64,000 nucleotides of DNA from contig CANPVE010000001.1 of NCBI GenBank assembly GCA_947581635.1, forward strand, positions 302,982 to 366,981, written 5' to 3'. The notes under the pieces are model-generated. The model ran no database searches. It was not told where the DNA came from and was given only the letters and a program-made list of their open reading frames with translations. Numbering within the stretch: the stretch's first letter is position 1; each line of letters starts with the position of its first letter. Origin of the DNA: an uncultured Clostridia bacterium (GTDB lineage: Bacteria; Bacillota; Clostridia; Oscillospirales; Acutalibacteraceae). Made by a program: the position numbers and the translations under genes. This document shows positions 30,552 to 40,471 of this stretch, one piece after another.

Positions 30552-31106
30552 TCAGATTTCCATGATTTCCTTAGTCTTATCGGCGCTCATTGCGTCTATC
30601 TGCTTGCAGTACTTGTCGGTTAAGTCCTGAATTTTCTTTTCACCCTGTTTCTGATCGTCCTCGGTGATTTCGGAATTCTTTTTCATGGTCTTGAGCTTGT
30701 CGACAGCGTCGCGGCGGATGGATCGAATGGCGACTTTGCTGTCCTCGCCCATTTTGTGTACTTCTTTTGCCAAATCCTTGCGGCGCTCCTCGTTCAGGGG
30801 AGGGAACACAAGACGGATAATTTTTCCGTCGTTCTGGGGATTAATGCCGATATCGGCTTCATTGATAGCGCGCTCGATAGCTCTGATGGTGCTTGCGTCC
30901 CACGGCTGAATGGTGAGCGTTCTTGCCTCAGGCACATTTACAACGGCGAGCTGATTAATAGGGGTAGGCACTCCGTAATAGTCCACTGTCACTTTGTCGA
31001 TGACTGCGGGGTTTGCTCTGCCGGCGCGAAGCGTCTTGAATTCACTGCTTAACACGTCGAGTGTCTTTTCCATTTTGGATTTCATATCGTCTATAACTTT
31101 TTTCAT
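30552..31106 (-). CDS. frr: Ribosome recycling factor
   Basis: FKTLRAGRANPAVIDKVTVDYYGVPTPINQLA; 184 aa. Confidence 0.98.
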   Translation of the reverse strand: MKKVIDDMKSKMEKTLDVLSSEFKTLRAGRANPAVIDKVTVDYYGVPTPINQLAVVNVPEARTLTIQPWDASTIRAIERAINEADIGINPQNDGKIIRLVFPPLNEERRKDLAKEVHKMGEDSKVAIRSIRRDAVDKLKTMKKNSEITEDDQKQGEKKIQDLTDKYCKQIDAMSADKTKEIMEI

Positions 31107-31203
31107 TTTGGTTTACCTTCTTTGTGTTTATTTTTCATTCAAAGTCATTGCGCGGCGTTTCTATTTGCCATCTACCCGCAGGACAGCCTGTCTCAGCTTT
31201 TCA

Positions 31204-31911
31204 CTACGGCGTGACAACAGTGCCAATGTGTTCGCCCTGCATTATCTTGATCATATCATCGGGATGGTCGAGATTGAATACATGAACGGGCATATTGTTT
31301 TCGCGGCACATGGTGGCAGCGGAGCTGTCCATTACCTTGAGATTTTTGCTCAAAACCTCATCAAAGGTCAGGGTGTCGTATTTTACGGCATCAGGATTGA
31401 GCTTGGGATCGCTGTCATAAACGCCGTCAACCATAGTCGCTTTGAGTATAACGTCGGCGTCTATTTCAACCGCTCTGAGAGCCGCCGCCGAATCTGTTGA
31501 GCAGAAAGGATTGCCAGTGCCGCAGCCGAATATCACTATTCGCCCTTTTTCGAGGTGTCTTACTGCCTTGTTGCGGACGTATGGCTCGGCTATGGTATCC
31601 ATGTGTATTGCCGACTGCACACGCACTGTGGCCCCAAGCTGCTCAAGGGCGTCCGCGACTGCCAAAGCGTTCATCTGCGTCGCGAGCATTCCTATGTGGT
31701 CGGCGCGGGTTCTGTCCATACCCTCCGAACTGCGGCCTCGCCAAAAGTTGCCGCCTCCGACCACAATGCCGATTTGCACGCCCATATCGGCGCATTCCTT
31801 GATCGACTTGCAGATATTGGAAATTACTTCATTGTTAAGCCCGAAGTGCCTGTCGCCTGCCAGCGCCTCGCCGCTGAGTTTGAGCAGCACACGGGAATAT
31901 TTAGACTGCAT
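31204..31911 (-). CDS. pyrH: UMP kinase
   Basis: YSRVLLKLSGEALAG, VVGGGNFWRGR, RTRADHIGMLATQMNALA. Confidence 0.98.
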   Translation of the reverse strand: MQSKYSRVLLKLSGEALAGDRHFGLNNEVISNICKSIKECADMGVQIGIVVGGGNFWRGRSSEGMDRTRADHIGMLATQMNALAVADALEQLGATVRVQSAIHMDTIAEPYVRNKAVRHLEKGRIVIFGCGTGNPFCSTDSAAALRAVEIDADVILKATMVDGVYDSDPKLNPDAVKYDTLTFDEVLSKNLKVMDSSAATMCRENNMPVHVFNLDHPDDMIKIMQGEHIGTVVTP

Positions 31912-32153
31912 AAAACATCATGCCTCTCTTTATGTTTTGCCTATAGCAATCCTAAAAATCATAAAATCACACAAACTGATGCAATATCATATCCTGCCCG
32001 TTAATTGTGTGTTTATTTTTATTGCCGTAGACAAATTGACAATAATCTTATCCATATTATTTTACACAAAATCTGTTAAATTGTAAAGTATTAGCTACTG
32101 TTTTCATGAATAATTTAATTAAATTTAATAATTTACCCGCCATTTTCGCATGA

Positions 32154-32198
32154 AAAATTGACCGCATTCAACCCTGTGGGTAAAGTGCGGTCTAAATT
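32154..32198. terminator. Rho-independent terminator for the minus-strand SUFU-like gene
   Basis: attgaccgcattcaaccctgtgggtaaagtgcggtctaaat inverted repeat. Confidence 0.6.
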
Positions 32199-32205
32199 TG
32201 CGATT

Positions 32206-32871
32206 TTATAAATAAGAAGCAGTTGATGACAAATCGGTTACGAAGTCGGGGTTATCAGCTTTGATACAATCGAAAAGTCTCGGAGCGTTGACCGTATAAT
32301 TTTCCTTGAGCGCCATGGCGTCGTGATAGGTTATGCCTACAAGCTGCAAAAAGGCAGTCTTTCCGTAAACCGAGTTTTGCGTCTGAATCTCCGTATCGCT
32401 TATGATTAACAGCGACGTGACAGCAGAATCGGGTTGTTCGCGGCAAATTGAACTGCCGTTTCCCGCTACATAGTGCATAGGTTCAAAGTAATTGCCTGTA
32501 GTGAATGTATAGCGCGCCAGATTGGCCATCATGTCCATAGCCCACATACAGTCGTCGGCACTGTCGGCCTTCAGCTTCATGGTCATTTCGTATCCCCAGC
32601 CGTTTTCTTCGCCGCCGAAGGCTTCTTCATTGGCGTAGAGTTCGGTCATGCCGTATGTGACAATGTGCATATATCCCTTTGGAGAGGTGTAGACGGAATA
32701 ACCGTCAAGATACTGATCTCCGCCAAACATCGCGCGTTTAAGCATATTTGTGGCGTAGTGATTGGGTTCCTGACCCGGATAAAGTTCATAAAACGCCGCG
32801 TCTATCACATCCCATCCCGGGCAAAAGTCGCTGTTCTCTTCGGTTTTCTTTTTGAATTCATCCAGTGTCAT
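32206..32871 (-). CDS. Suppressor-of-fused (SUFU)-domain protein
   Basis: PGWDVIDAAFYELYPGQEPNHYATN...LDGYSVYTSPKGYMHIVTYGMTELYANEEAFGGEENGWGYEMTMKLK...LARYTFTTGNYFEP matches my recollection of bacterial SUFU proteins. Confidence 0.8.
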   Translation of the reverse strand: MTLDEFKKKTEENSDFCPGWDVIDAAFYELYPGQEPNHYATNMLKRAMFGGDQYLDGYSVYTSPKGYMHIVTYGMTELYANEEAFGGEENGWGYEMTMKLKADSADDCMWAMDMMANLARYTFTTGNYFEPMHYVAGNGSSICREQPDSAVTSLLIISDTEIQTQNSVYGKTAFLQLVGITYHDAMALKENYTVNAPRLFDCIKADNPDFVTDLSSTASYL

Positions 32872-32896
32872 AAAAAATACCTCTTTTCCATTTTAT

Positions 32897-32957
32897 AAAA
32901 AAAGCGGAGACATCACAGATTAAATAAGCTTTTATCGCGAATGTCTCCGAATTTTTT
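32897..32957. terminator. Rho-independent terminator downstream of secF (minus strand)
   Basis: aaaaaaagcggagacat...atgtctccgaattttttc. Confidence 0.7.
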
Positions 32958-32977
32958 CATATTGTCAATTACATAAA

Positions 32978-34030
32978 CTATTTCTTTGCTCTGGCGGATT
33001 TATCAGGCTTTGAAAATGAGTTGAGTTTCTTCTTTGCCAGCTTTTCATCGCTGTATTCACGCCATGTCACCCAGAGAGAATTCGAGATGAACATTGAGGA
33101 ATAGGTTCCCGCGATAACGCCCGCAAGCATCGGTACGGCAAAGGTAATGATAGATGTGATGTCATAAATGAACGCGACAATAACTATCGTGAGCACGGCC
33201 ATAATCAAGGTGAGGTTGGTGTTGATTGTTCTGCCCAAAGTGTCGTTAAGGCTTTTGTTGGCAAGCTCGGCATATGTCGCCTTCTTTCCCATAGTCTCAC
33301 GGTTTTCACGTATGCGGTCGTATATGATGATTGTGGAGTTAATCGAGTAACCAATGATGGTCAGCAGCACGGCAATGAAGTTATCATTTATGGAGAAGCC
33401 TAACGCCACGAATGTGAAGTAAACTATTAGGCAGTCGTGGATTATGGCGATAATTGCGGTCACGCCGGCTGACATACCGCCTATTTTGCGGAACCTGATT
33501 GCCACATAAATTATCATAAACACCGCCGCGAGAATTACGGCCATAAGGCATTTTCCGAAGAACTCGCTGCCGGTTGTTGCGTCCACTGAATTGGATTCTA
33601 TCATGGCGAAGTCAATTCGAGGGTATTCCTCGGTGAGCTTTTCCGCGAGAACCTCGCCGGTGTCCTCGGATATGGTGTTCTTGCCGCTCATGGAAACCGT
33701 TATCGTATTTTTAACACCGCCTTCAGCAGACGCGCTCTGGGCTATCGTTATAGTTGAATCCTGCTTGGTCACTTCCTTTACCATTGACGCGATTTTGGAT
33801 TTGTCAAGCTGCATATAATCGCTCGCTGACACATCTGAATCCGACACGGTATCATCGAGCGCATAGGAATATTTGAGCATAGCGCCGCCAGTGAACTTGA
33901 TATCCAGCTTAGTGCCGCGCACCACGTTGAATACGACGCCAACCAGTATCACGCAAAGGGCAATGAGAAGGAATCTTGTGCGGTATTTCAGAAAGTCAAA
34001 TTCTTTTTTTGCCAGATAATTTTTAACCAT
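32978..34030 (-). CDS. secF: Protein translocase subunit SecF
   Basis: DIKFTGGAMLKYSY, SVGYSINSTIIIYDRIRENR-type motif (IGYSINSTIIIYDRIRENRE). Confidence 0.95.
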   Translation of the reverse strand: MVKNYLAKKEFDFLKYRTRFLLIALCVILVGVVFNVVRGTKLDIKFTGGAMLKYSYALDDTVSDSDVSASDYMQLDKSKIASMVKEVTKQDSTITIAQSASAEGGVKNTITVSMSGKNTISEDTGEVLAEKLTEEYPRIDFAMIESNSVDATTGSEFFGKCLMAVILAAVFMIIYVAIRFRKIGGMSAGVTAIIAIIHDCLIVYFTFVALGFSINDNFIAVLLTIIGYSINSTIIIYDRIRENRETMGKKATYAELANKSLNDTLGRTINTNLTLIMAVLTIVIVAFIYDITSIITFAVPMLAGVIAGTYSSMFISNSLWVTWREYSDEKLAKKKLNSFSKPDKSARAKK

Positions 34031-35541
34031 CAGTCTTCTGCTGCCTCCTTTTCCTCCGTATACGCTTTTGCGGCAGCCGCCTCAATTTCACGCTTTTTAT
34101 TCTCGCTGTAGTCTCCGTAGAGCTTTCTGACGCGGAATACCTTGAAGCCCGAGAGCGAGCTTATCATGATTCTGGAAGCGGCAACGCCCATGATGAAGTT
34201 CAAAATGACGCCGACGAGCAACGTGTAGCCGAAGGAGTAGATGGCGCCTGTTGTAGATGTGCCAAACATCCAGAGGAACGGAGTGAGCAGAGTGCTCCAA
34301 ATCGTGTCGGGAGGGCCGAATACGCCCATAAGTATGACTGACACAATGATGTTGGTGACATTGCTGTCGAAGATGGCAGAGAAGCTGTTTGACGAGCCGG
34401 CCTTGACAGCGCCGTCGAGCGTCTTGCCTTTGCGCAGTTCTTCGCGAATACGCTCCGCTGTGATAATATTTGCGTCAACACCCATGCCTACCGATAGAAT
34501 AATACCGGCTATACCGGGAAGGGTGAGCGTAAAGCTGTCGAATACCGAGAAATACCCCGAAACTGCGGCTATGGTACCCGCAACCTGACCGAGCAGGCAT
34601 ATACAGGCCACTGCTCCGGGCAGTCTGTAGTAGGCTATCATGAAAACACAGATGAGGGCAAACGCGATAGTACCCGCTATAACCATCGCTTGGAGTGCGT
34701 CGGTACCCAGAGTTGGGTCAACTGATGAATAATCTATTGTGGCCAGCTTGAAAGGAAGCGCGCCGCCGTTGATGTTGTCAGCGAGCGTCTTGGCGGATTC
34801 GGCGGTAAATGAGCCTGAAATCTGTGCATTGCCGTCGGAAATTACGTTGTTGACAGTGGGAGCGGAGATACACACATCGTCCATCCAAATGGAAATCTGC
34901 TTATTGAGATAGGTTTCAGTGCCCTCTGCAAACTTCTCTTTGCCGCTCTTTTCTTCTCCCTCCGCAGGCTCGTCCGTGAGCTTGAGGGACACAACGAATT
35001 CGTTGTCATCGGACACATAGCCGCTCTCGGCCTTCTCAACGTCCTTGCCTTCAAGGACTATGTCGCATTCTTCGCCGTTTGCGTCCGTTACGGTTTTGGT
35101 ACCGTCTTCGTTGTAGGTTATGGTTATTGCGCTCGGAGCGCCTCCCAGAAAGAGCAATTCGGCGCTCTGAGACAGGCTTTTGATGGTTCCAGACACGTCC
35201 TGCGAATTATTGTCTTTCCACGGGAAGCTCACTAGAAGTCTGTCGTTGTCTTTGTCTGCGTAAAGCTCGTAGTCGGTCACGCCCGAAGATACCAGACGAA
35301 TTTCGAGAATCGACTTTGCGCTCTCAATTTGGTCGTCAGTGGCGTCGATATTTTCTTCTGGTCCAAAGGTGGCGCTTACACCGCCTTGGATATCGGTGCC
35401 CCACCTTATATCCTTTGCGCCGCGAATTATTGTTTCCTGCAAATCACCGTTTTGCCTGTACACTCCGAAAAATGATGTGTATGCCAGAGCAAAGATCAGT
35501 ATGGCAACCACAAAAAACCACGGCTTGCCTACACGCTTCAT
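34030..35541 (-). CDS. secD: Protein translocase subunit SecD
   Basis: IRWGTDIQGGVSATFGP, GGALPFKL, ILSVGMGVDANIITAERIREELRKGKT; ATG at 35541 preceded by aaggaggaaaacaa. Confidence 0.95.
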   Translation of the reverse strand: MKRVGKPWFFVVAILIFALAYTSFFGVYRQNGDLQETIIRGAKDIRWGTDIQGGVSATFGPEENIDATDDQIESAKSILEIRLVSSGVTDYELYADKDNDRLLVSFPWKDNNSQDVSGTIKSLSQSAELLFLGGAPSAITITYNEDGTKTVTDANGEECDIVLEGKDVEKAESGYVSDDNEFVVSLKLTDEPAEGEEKSGKEKFAEGTETYLNKQISIWMDDVCISAPTVNNVISDGNAQISGSFTAESAKTLADNINGGALPFKLATIDYSSVDPTLGTDALQAMVIAGTIAFALICVFMIAYYRLPGAVACICLLGQVAGTIAAVSGYFSVFDSFTLTLPGIAGIILSVGMGVDANIITAERIREELRKGKTLDGAVKAGSSNSFSAIFDSNVTNIIVSVILMGVFGPPDTIWSTLLTPFLWMFGTSTTGAIYSFGYTLLVGVILNFIMGVAASRIMISSLSGFKVFRVRKLYGDYSENKKREIEAAAAKAYTEEKEAAED

Positions 35542-35696
35542 TTGTTTTCCTCCTTGAATTTTTCTTAAATTGTCCGCAAGTCGGCAGCGACTCACAAGCA
35601 AATAGTCCATTACCAAACCCATGATAACAGACGTAACAAAAATATTATAAAATTATTGCTTCAATATGTCAATAATTTTTTTATTAATTCCCATGT

Positions 35697-35911
35697 CAAC
35701 ATCGTTTAAATAATAACTGGCCGAAGGCGTGGGAATCCAAAGGGCGATTTGCACCTCTCGGCGGCGTTGGGTGCAGCGCTCATGGCGAGGGGTGAAGCGG
35801 AGCTTCACAAACAAAGCCTTAGGAGAAGCTGGCAAAACGAACTGAGATTAGAGAAAGATTAAGGCGAACACAGGGCAAATAAGCGTTTTAACAAAATTTT
35901 CCCTGCTCATT
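35697..35911 (+). repeat. Copy C of an interspersed intergenic repeat family
   Basis: caacatcgtttaaataataactggccgaaggcgtgggaatccaaag; internal gtgaagcggagcttcac palindrome; 3' part aaggcgaacacagggcaaataagcgttttaacaaaatttt matches copy B. Confidence 0.7.
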
Positions 35912-35938
35912 TTTTATCGATATAATATCAATTGTAAA

Positions 35939-35990
35939 GAACGATCGCCGCACAGGAAATTTTATTCTCTGTGCGGCGACCGTTCTTTTA
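35939..35990. terminator. Strong rho-independent terminator
   Basis: gaacgatcgccgcacag...ctgtgcggcgaccgttctttta. Confidence 0.8.
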
Positions 35991-36069
35991 TATACAATAA
36001 ATACAAAATGGTGCTCTGTTTAAAAACTTGCTTCGATCATTAACAATTCATAATATATCGTCCCGCCAA

Positions 36070-37350
36070 TTATTCACCGAGCAATTTCTGTGCTGCGGCG
36101 AGCTTGGCGCTTGTGGCGAGAATTTTCATCGCCTGGATAAGTTCCTCAACGGTAGGGGAGGTGGGGGCAATGCGAATATTGCTGTCCTTGGGGTCGTTGC
36201 CATAGGGATAGGTTGCTCCGGCGTTGGTGAGCGTGACGCCCGCTTCTTTGCAAAGCTGAACGGTGCGTTTGGCACAGCCGTCCATTACGTCGAGGCTGAC
36301 GAAGTATCCGCCGTTCGGCTTGCTCCACACGGCGACGCCGCTGTCGCCGAACTCCTCGGTGAGTGTTTTGTCTACCGCTTCAAATTTGGGTCGGATAATA
36401 TCGGCGTGTTTCTTCATCTGCTCCAGCAGTCCGTCAAGATTCTTCAGGAATTTCATGTGGCGGAGCTGATTTATTTTGTCGGGACCTATTGACTGCACTG
36501 TCATGCGCTTTTTTATCGCCGTGATGTTCTCCTCCGAAGATGCCATGCCAGCCAGACCCGCGCCGGGGAATGTTATCTTGGAAGTAGAGAAGTACATATA
36601 CACCATGTTGGGATTGCCGGCCTTCTTGCATTCGTCAAGAATGTCAAGCAGCTTTACGTCCTCGTGGAAGAGATGGTGAATACAATAGGCATTGTCCCAG
36701 AAGATTCTGAAATCCTTTGCCGCAGGCTTGAGCGCCGCAAATCTGCGGACGATCTCGTCCGAATATGTGATTCCCGAGGGATTGGAATACTTGGGAACGC
36801 ACCAGATGCCCTTTATGTACGGATCGTTTTCCACTGCGTTTTCAATGAAATCCATATCCGGACCGTCTTCGTTCATAGCTACGGGGATCATCTTTATGCC
36901 AAAATACTCGGTAATTGCAAAATGGCGGTCATAACCAGGCACAGGGCAGAGGAATTTGACCTCGGGGAGGCTTGCCCATGGGGTGCTTCCGAGAAGACCG
37001 TGAGCCATTGCGGAAGAGATGGTGTCAAACATCAGGGTAAGGCTGGAGTTGCCGCCCACGATAATCTCGTCTGTGGTGACGTTGAAAAGATCAGCAAACA
37101 GCTGCTTTGCCTCTGGAATTCCGTCGAGAATGCCGTAATTGCGGTAGTCGGCCCCGTTTATGCCTGTGAGATCCGTAGAACTGTTGACCGAGTCCAGCAG
37201 TCCCATCGACAACTCGAGCTGTGCCTTGCTTGGAATTCCCCTAGACATATTAAGACTGAGTTTCTTGGCCTTGTATGCGTCATATTCCGCCTCAAGCTGA
37301 TTTTTGACGGCTGTAAGCTCTTCTTTGTTCATGCTCTTAAACGATGACAT
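36070..37350 (-). CDS. PLP-dependent class I aminotransferase (subgroup Ic/MocR-aminotransferase-like, probable aspartate aminotransferase)
   Basis: NMSRGIPSKAQLELSMGLLD, VGGNSSLTLMFD, CPVPGYDRHF, PKYSNPSGITYSDE, STSKITFPGAGLA (PLP lysine). Confidence 0.88.
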   Translation of the reverse strand: MSSFKSMNKEELTAVKNQLEAEYDAYKAKKLSLNMSRGIPSKAQLELSMGLLDSVNSSTDLTGINGADYRNYGILDGIPEAKQLFADLFNVTTDEIIVGGNSSLTLMFDTISSAMAHGLLGSTPWASLPEVKFLCPVPGYDRHFAITEYFGIKMIPVAMNEDGPDMDFIENAVENDPYIKGIWCVPKYSNPSGITYSDEIVRRFAALKPAAKDFRIFWDNAYCIHHLFHEDVKLLDILDECKKAGNPNMVYMYFSTSKITFPGAGLAGMASSEENITAIKKRMTVQSIGPDKINQLRHMKFLKNLDGLLEQMKKHADIIRPKFEAVDKTLTEEFGDSGVAVWSKPNGGYFVSLDVMDGCAKRTVQLCKEAGVTLTNAGATYPYGNDPKDSNIRIAPTSPTVEELIQAMKILATSAKLAAAQKLLGE

Positions 37351-37608
37351 AGAAAATACACTCCTTAAAATAAAACCGGGCGGTAAAAATTATGCAGAAT
37401 TGTGAAATGTTCTGCTTTTATATGAAAAAGACAAGTCACTTTCAGTCTTTGCATTGACCGCACGGAAACGCTTATATTAATATAATATAAAACGATCAAT
37501 TTTGCAAGAGATTTTTTAAATCTTGCATTTATTATAAAAAAGGAGGTTAATTTACAATTAAGAATTAATAATTGTATATAACTTACAATAACAATTCTTA
37601 GTTGTAAA

Positions 37609-38580
37609 TTACTCCGTGGTTGAAATATTGCAGATAAAATCTGATACCCGCCTGACGTAGGTGTTCATATCCTGAAAGGCGCTGTAACAGTGGGTGGCTT
37701 CGGGGCACATATACAGATACTTTTGCTTGGACGGACACGCTTTATACATTTTTTCGCTCATTTTTGGCGGCACGAACTTATCGCACTCGCCGTGAATGAA
37801 GAGCACGGGTATACGAATGTTCCTCACCGCTTTGATGGTGGAGCACTGTCCGAATGTGTAACCCGCACGCATTTTGCAGACCATGCTTGCAAAGTAGAGC
37901 AGCGGGCGTCCCGGCAGCCGGTAATTTAAATGCATAATATGACTGAATTCCGCATACGCGCCTGAAAAGGGACAGTCGGCTATTACGCCCTTGACCTGAT
38001 TCGGCAGACATTTTTCGCCGCAGGTCATGAGTACGGTTGCAGCCCCCATTGATACGCCGTGCAGCAGAATTTCGCAGTCATCGCCCAGACGCGACACAGC
38101 GTAGTTGCACCAGCCCAACACATCTATTCTGTCGAGCCAGCCGAAGCCGATGTATTTTCCCTCGCTCATGCCGTGCGCACGATTGTCGACGACGATTACA
38201 TTATAGCCCATGGCATGAAAGCCCGGCACAACACTCGACATATCAAACATACCGCAGCTGTTGTATCCGTGAACCGCAATTACAACCTTGTGTGACGGGT
38301 GTTTAGACGGTACGAAAGTGCCATGCAGTCTGAGTTTGTCATACGATTTGATATAGACATCCTCGGGGTTCATGTGTCCTATTTTTTCCTGAGCCTCTCG
38401 GCTGCGCTGCTTTATCACATCCATGTGCGGCAGCAGCTTTTCGTCGACTTCAAAGTTTGCCTTGTCTTTTCGCACGAGTGCGAGGTCGAACATCCAAAAG
38501 CCAAAACCTGCCATTCCAATCAGAAACAACGCCGACAGTGTGCATATCAATATTGTCAAGCGAGCAGACGCCGTGCCCAT
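37609..38580 (-). CDS. Membrane-anchored alpha/beta hydrolase
   Basis: VVIAVHGYNSCG, LLHGVSMGAATVLM (GxSxG), PVLFIHGECDKFVPP. Confidence 0.88.
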   Translation of the reverse strand: MGTASARLTILICTLSALFLIGMAGFGFWMFDLALVRKDKANFEVDEKLLPHMDVIKQRSREAQEKIGHMNPEDVYIKSYDKLRLHGTFVPSKHPSHKVVIAVHGYNSCGMFDMSSVVPGFHAMGYNVIVVDNRAHGMSEGKYIGFGWLDRIDVLGWCNYAVSRLGDDCEILLHGVSMGAATVLMTCGEKCLPNQVKGVIADCPFSGAYAEFSHIMHLNYRLPGRPLLYFASMVCKMRAGYTFGQCSTIKAVRNIRIPVLFIHGECDKFVPPKMSEKMYKACPSKQKYLYMCPEATHCYSAFQDMNTYVRRVSDFICNISTTE

Positions 38581-38771
38581 GCTGCGGTTCCTCCTTATCT
38601 TTGCATTAAAATCCTTCTATTATAATTCGTAGTTATTTTGAATTTATTAATGCAATTAATAACAGAACCGCAGCTCATTTTAAATTTTTATTTTTTAATT
38701 TAAGATCTTTAATTTCTCAGTTGCCGCGCAGACCTGCATTACATTTTGCACTTTCGGATTCCCGTACTCTA

Positions 38772-40391
38772 TCAAAAAAATACGCAGTTTTCCAAGCTTT
38801 CCATTATATCCTGCGAGACGCTGTAGCTCTCTCCGTCACGGTAGAACATCACAGAAGGAGATTTGTAGGAAAACACACCCATTGTCTGGAGCGGACCCGA
38901 CTCACCGTAATCTTTGGTGAAGCTGTATGGATTGGCGGTCATGCTGAGCGAGCCTATGCCTTCGGATTCTACGATTACGAGCTGTTCCTCTTCGGATTGA
39001 GTCTCGTCCTGTCCCTCTGCCTCAGAATCTTCCTCTCCGTCCATACGGTAATCTTCATCGTTCATAAGGGAATTGTCCTCTGAATATTCCGGGGCGTCAT
39101 CTGCAAACAGAGCCCGCTGTGTATTCTCGTCCGCAATGCCCGTGGGGAGCACACCGATAGCTTTCTGAAACGCCTTTATAGCGTCGCGCGTGAACGGACC
39201 GTAATAATCGGTGATATCCTGATCGTAATAACCCAGCGCGTAGAGTCTTTGTTGGATCTTTGAAACGCCGTCGCCTTTCATACCACCCTCATACGGTGTG
39301 TAGCCTGTGGTGGTGGTAGTTACAAGCTCTTTGGTGGTGCTTGTAGGTTCGGTGGTCGAGGCGGTGTCGATGGAACTTGATGTTTGACTTCGCGATGTTA
39401 CCGATGTCTTTCCGACAGTGGACCCACCTGTGGTGGTTTTCTTTTTAGATGTAGTTTTTGACGTTGTGGTTTTCTTTGTTGAAGAGGTACTTTTTGAAGC
39501 TGTTTTATACTGTGACTGTTTTTTGCCTGTGGCGGTTGATTTGGTCACTGCATGGGAAGTCGTAGTCCTCTGAAGCGTGGTAGTTCCTGAAGTAGTGGTT
39601 ATTGAAGCAGTAGTTTTACTTTCGGTCGCGGACTGAGCCGTTGTGACAGACGTAGGAACAGTTGTTGTGGTCGTAGTAGTGGTGGTTGTTGTAGTGGTTG
39701 TAGTAGTGGTTGTAGTCGTAGTTGTAGTGGTAGTCTTTGTGGTAGTGGTACTCTGAGCGGTAGTCAGCGTGCTTGGGTCAATTTCACGAACCAGTGCTCC
39801 GGATTTGCCGAAGTCGTATGTCTTGTCTCCGACTTTGACAACACCCACGCAGAATTCACCGTTCTTATAGTAGAATGTACTGCCGTTGAAGTCGTACCAG
39901 CCTGTCGTCGGATATGAAATCATATTAACCTTGAACCACTTCACCCACGGGCTGTAATATCTGGAATTCATGGCCGAATAAACCACATTCACTCTGGAAT
40001 TTCTCATATCTATGGCCATGTCGGCGCCGTCTTTGTTTTTGCCGACGTAGACGCCCGCGTGACCTTCGCACCACAGACCCAGCCCGTGAATTCTCGGCAT
40101 ATCGCTCGTGCTTCCGTTGACCGAGGAGGCGTCGAGCAGCGCCTTTGCTCCTCCTCCTTTTCCGTTGCAATAGGAACGTATCAGCCCCGAACAATCAACC
40201 GCGCCTGCCGAGGAGCCGCCATATGAATAAGTCCAACCCTCATTGTAGGCGCGGAACGCCCACTCGGCAAGTCCGATGCCGGTCTTACCGCTTATAACCG
40301 CAGCATATGCAGGTGTCATTGCATTTCCCGCGTACACCATGACGGTCAACAACAGCGAGGTCAGAGTGAGACAGACCTTTTTTACATTCAT
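38772..40391 (-). CDS. Secreted NlpC/P60-like peptidase with poly-Thr linker and peptidoglycan-binding domain
   Basis: Signal peptide; catalytic-type GAVDCSGLIRSYC and GHAGVYVGK; Thr/Lys/Ser-rich linker with ~30 consecutive Thr; PG_binding_1-like DGVSKIQQRLYALGYYDQ...FGPFTRDAIKAFQK-type domain. Confidence 0.8.
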   Translation of the reverse strand: MNVKKVCLTLTSLLLTVMVYAGNAMTPAYAAVISGKTGIGLAEWAFRAYNEGWTYSYGGSSAGAVDCSGLIRSYCNGKGGGAKALLDASSVNGSTSDMPRIHGLGLWCEGHAGVYVGKNKDGADMAIDMRNSRVNVVYSAMNSRYYSPWVKWFKVNMISYPTTGWYDFNGSTFYYKNGEFCVGVVKVGDKTYDFGKSGALVREIDPSTLTTAQSTTTTKTTTTTTTTTTTTTTTTTTTTTTTTTVPTSVTTAQSATESKTTASITTTSGTTTLQRTTTSHAVTKSTATGKKQSQYKTASKSTSSTKKTTTSKTTSKKKTTTGGSTVGKTSVTSRSQTSSSIDTASTTEPTSTTKELVTTTTTGYTPYEGGMKGDGVSKIQQRLYALGYYDQDITDYYGPFTRDAIKAFQKAIGVLPTGIADENTQRALFADDAPEYSEDNSLMNDEDYRMDGEEDSEAEGQDETQSEEEQLVIVESEGIGSLSMTANPYSFTKDYGESGPLQTMGVFSYKSPSVMFYRDGESYSVSQDIMESLENCVFF

Positions 40392-40471
40392 AATATCATT
40401 CCACCTTTACAAATCCGTTCGCAATTGCGAATTAAACTAAGCGTTTCTGATTCCCGCTTCTGTATTCAGAG

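Noticed and set aside
31442-32086. 214-aa plus-strand ORF
   Set aside because: Antisense to pyrH, which is unambiguous.
39640-39770. gttgtagtagtggttg tract considered as a non-coding microsatellite
   Set aside because: It is in frame inside a well-supported coding sequence and encodes Thr with varied codons.
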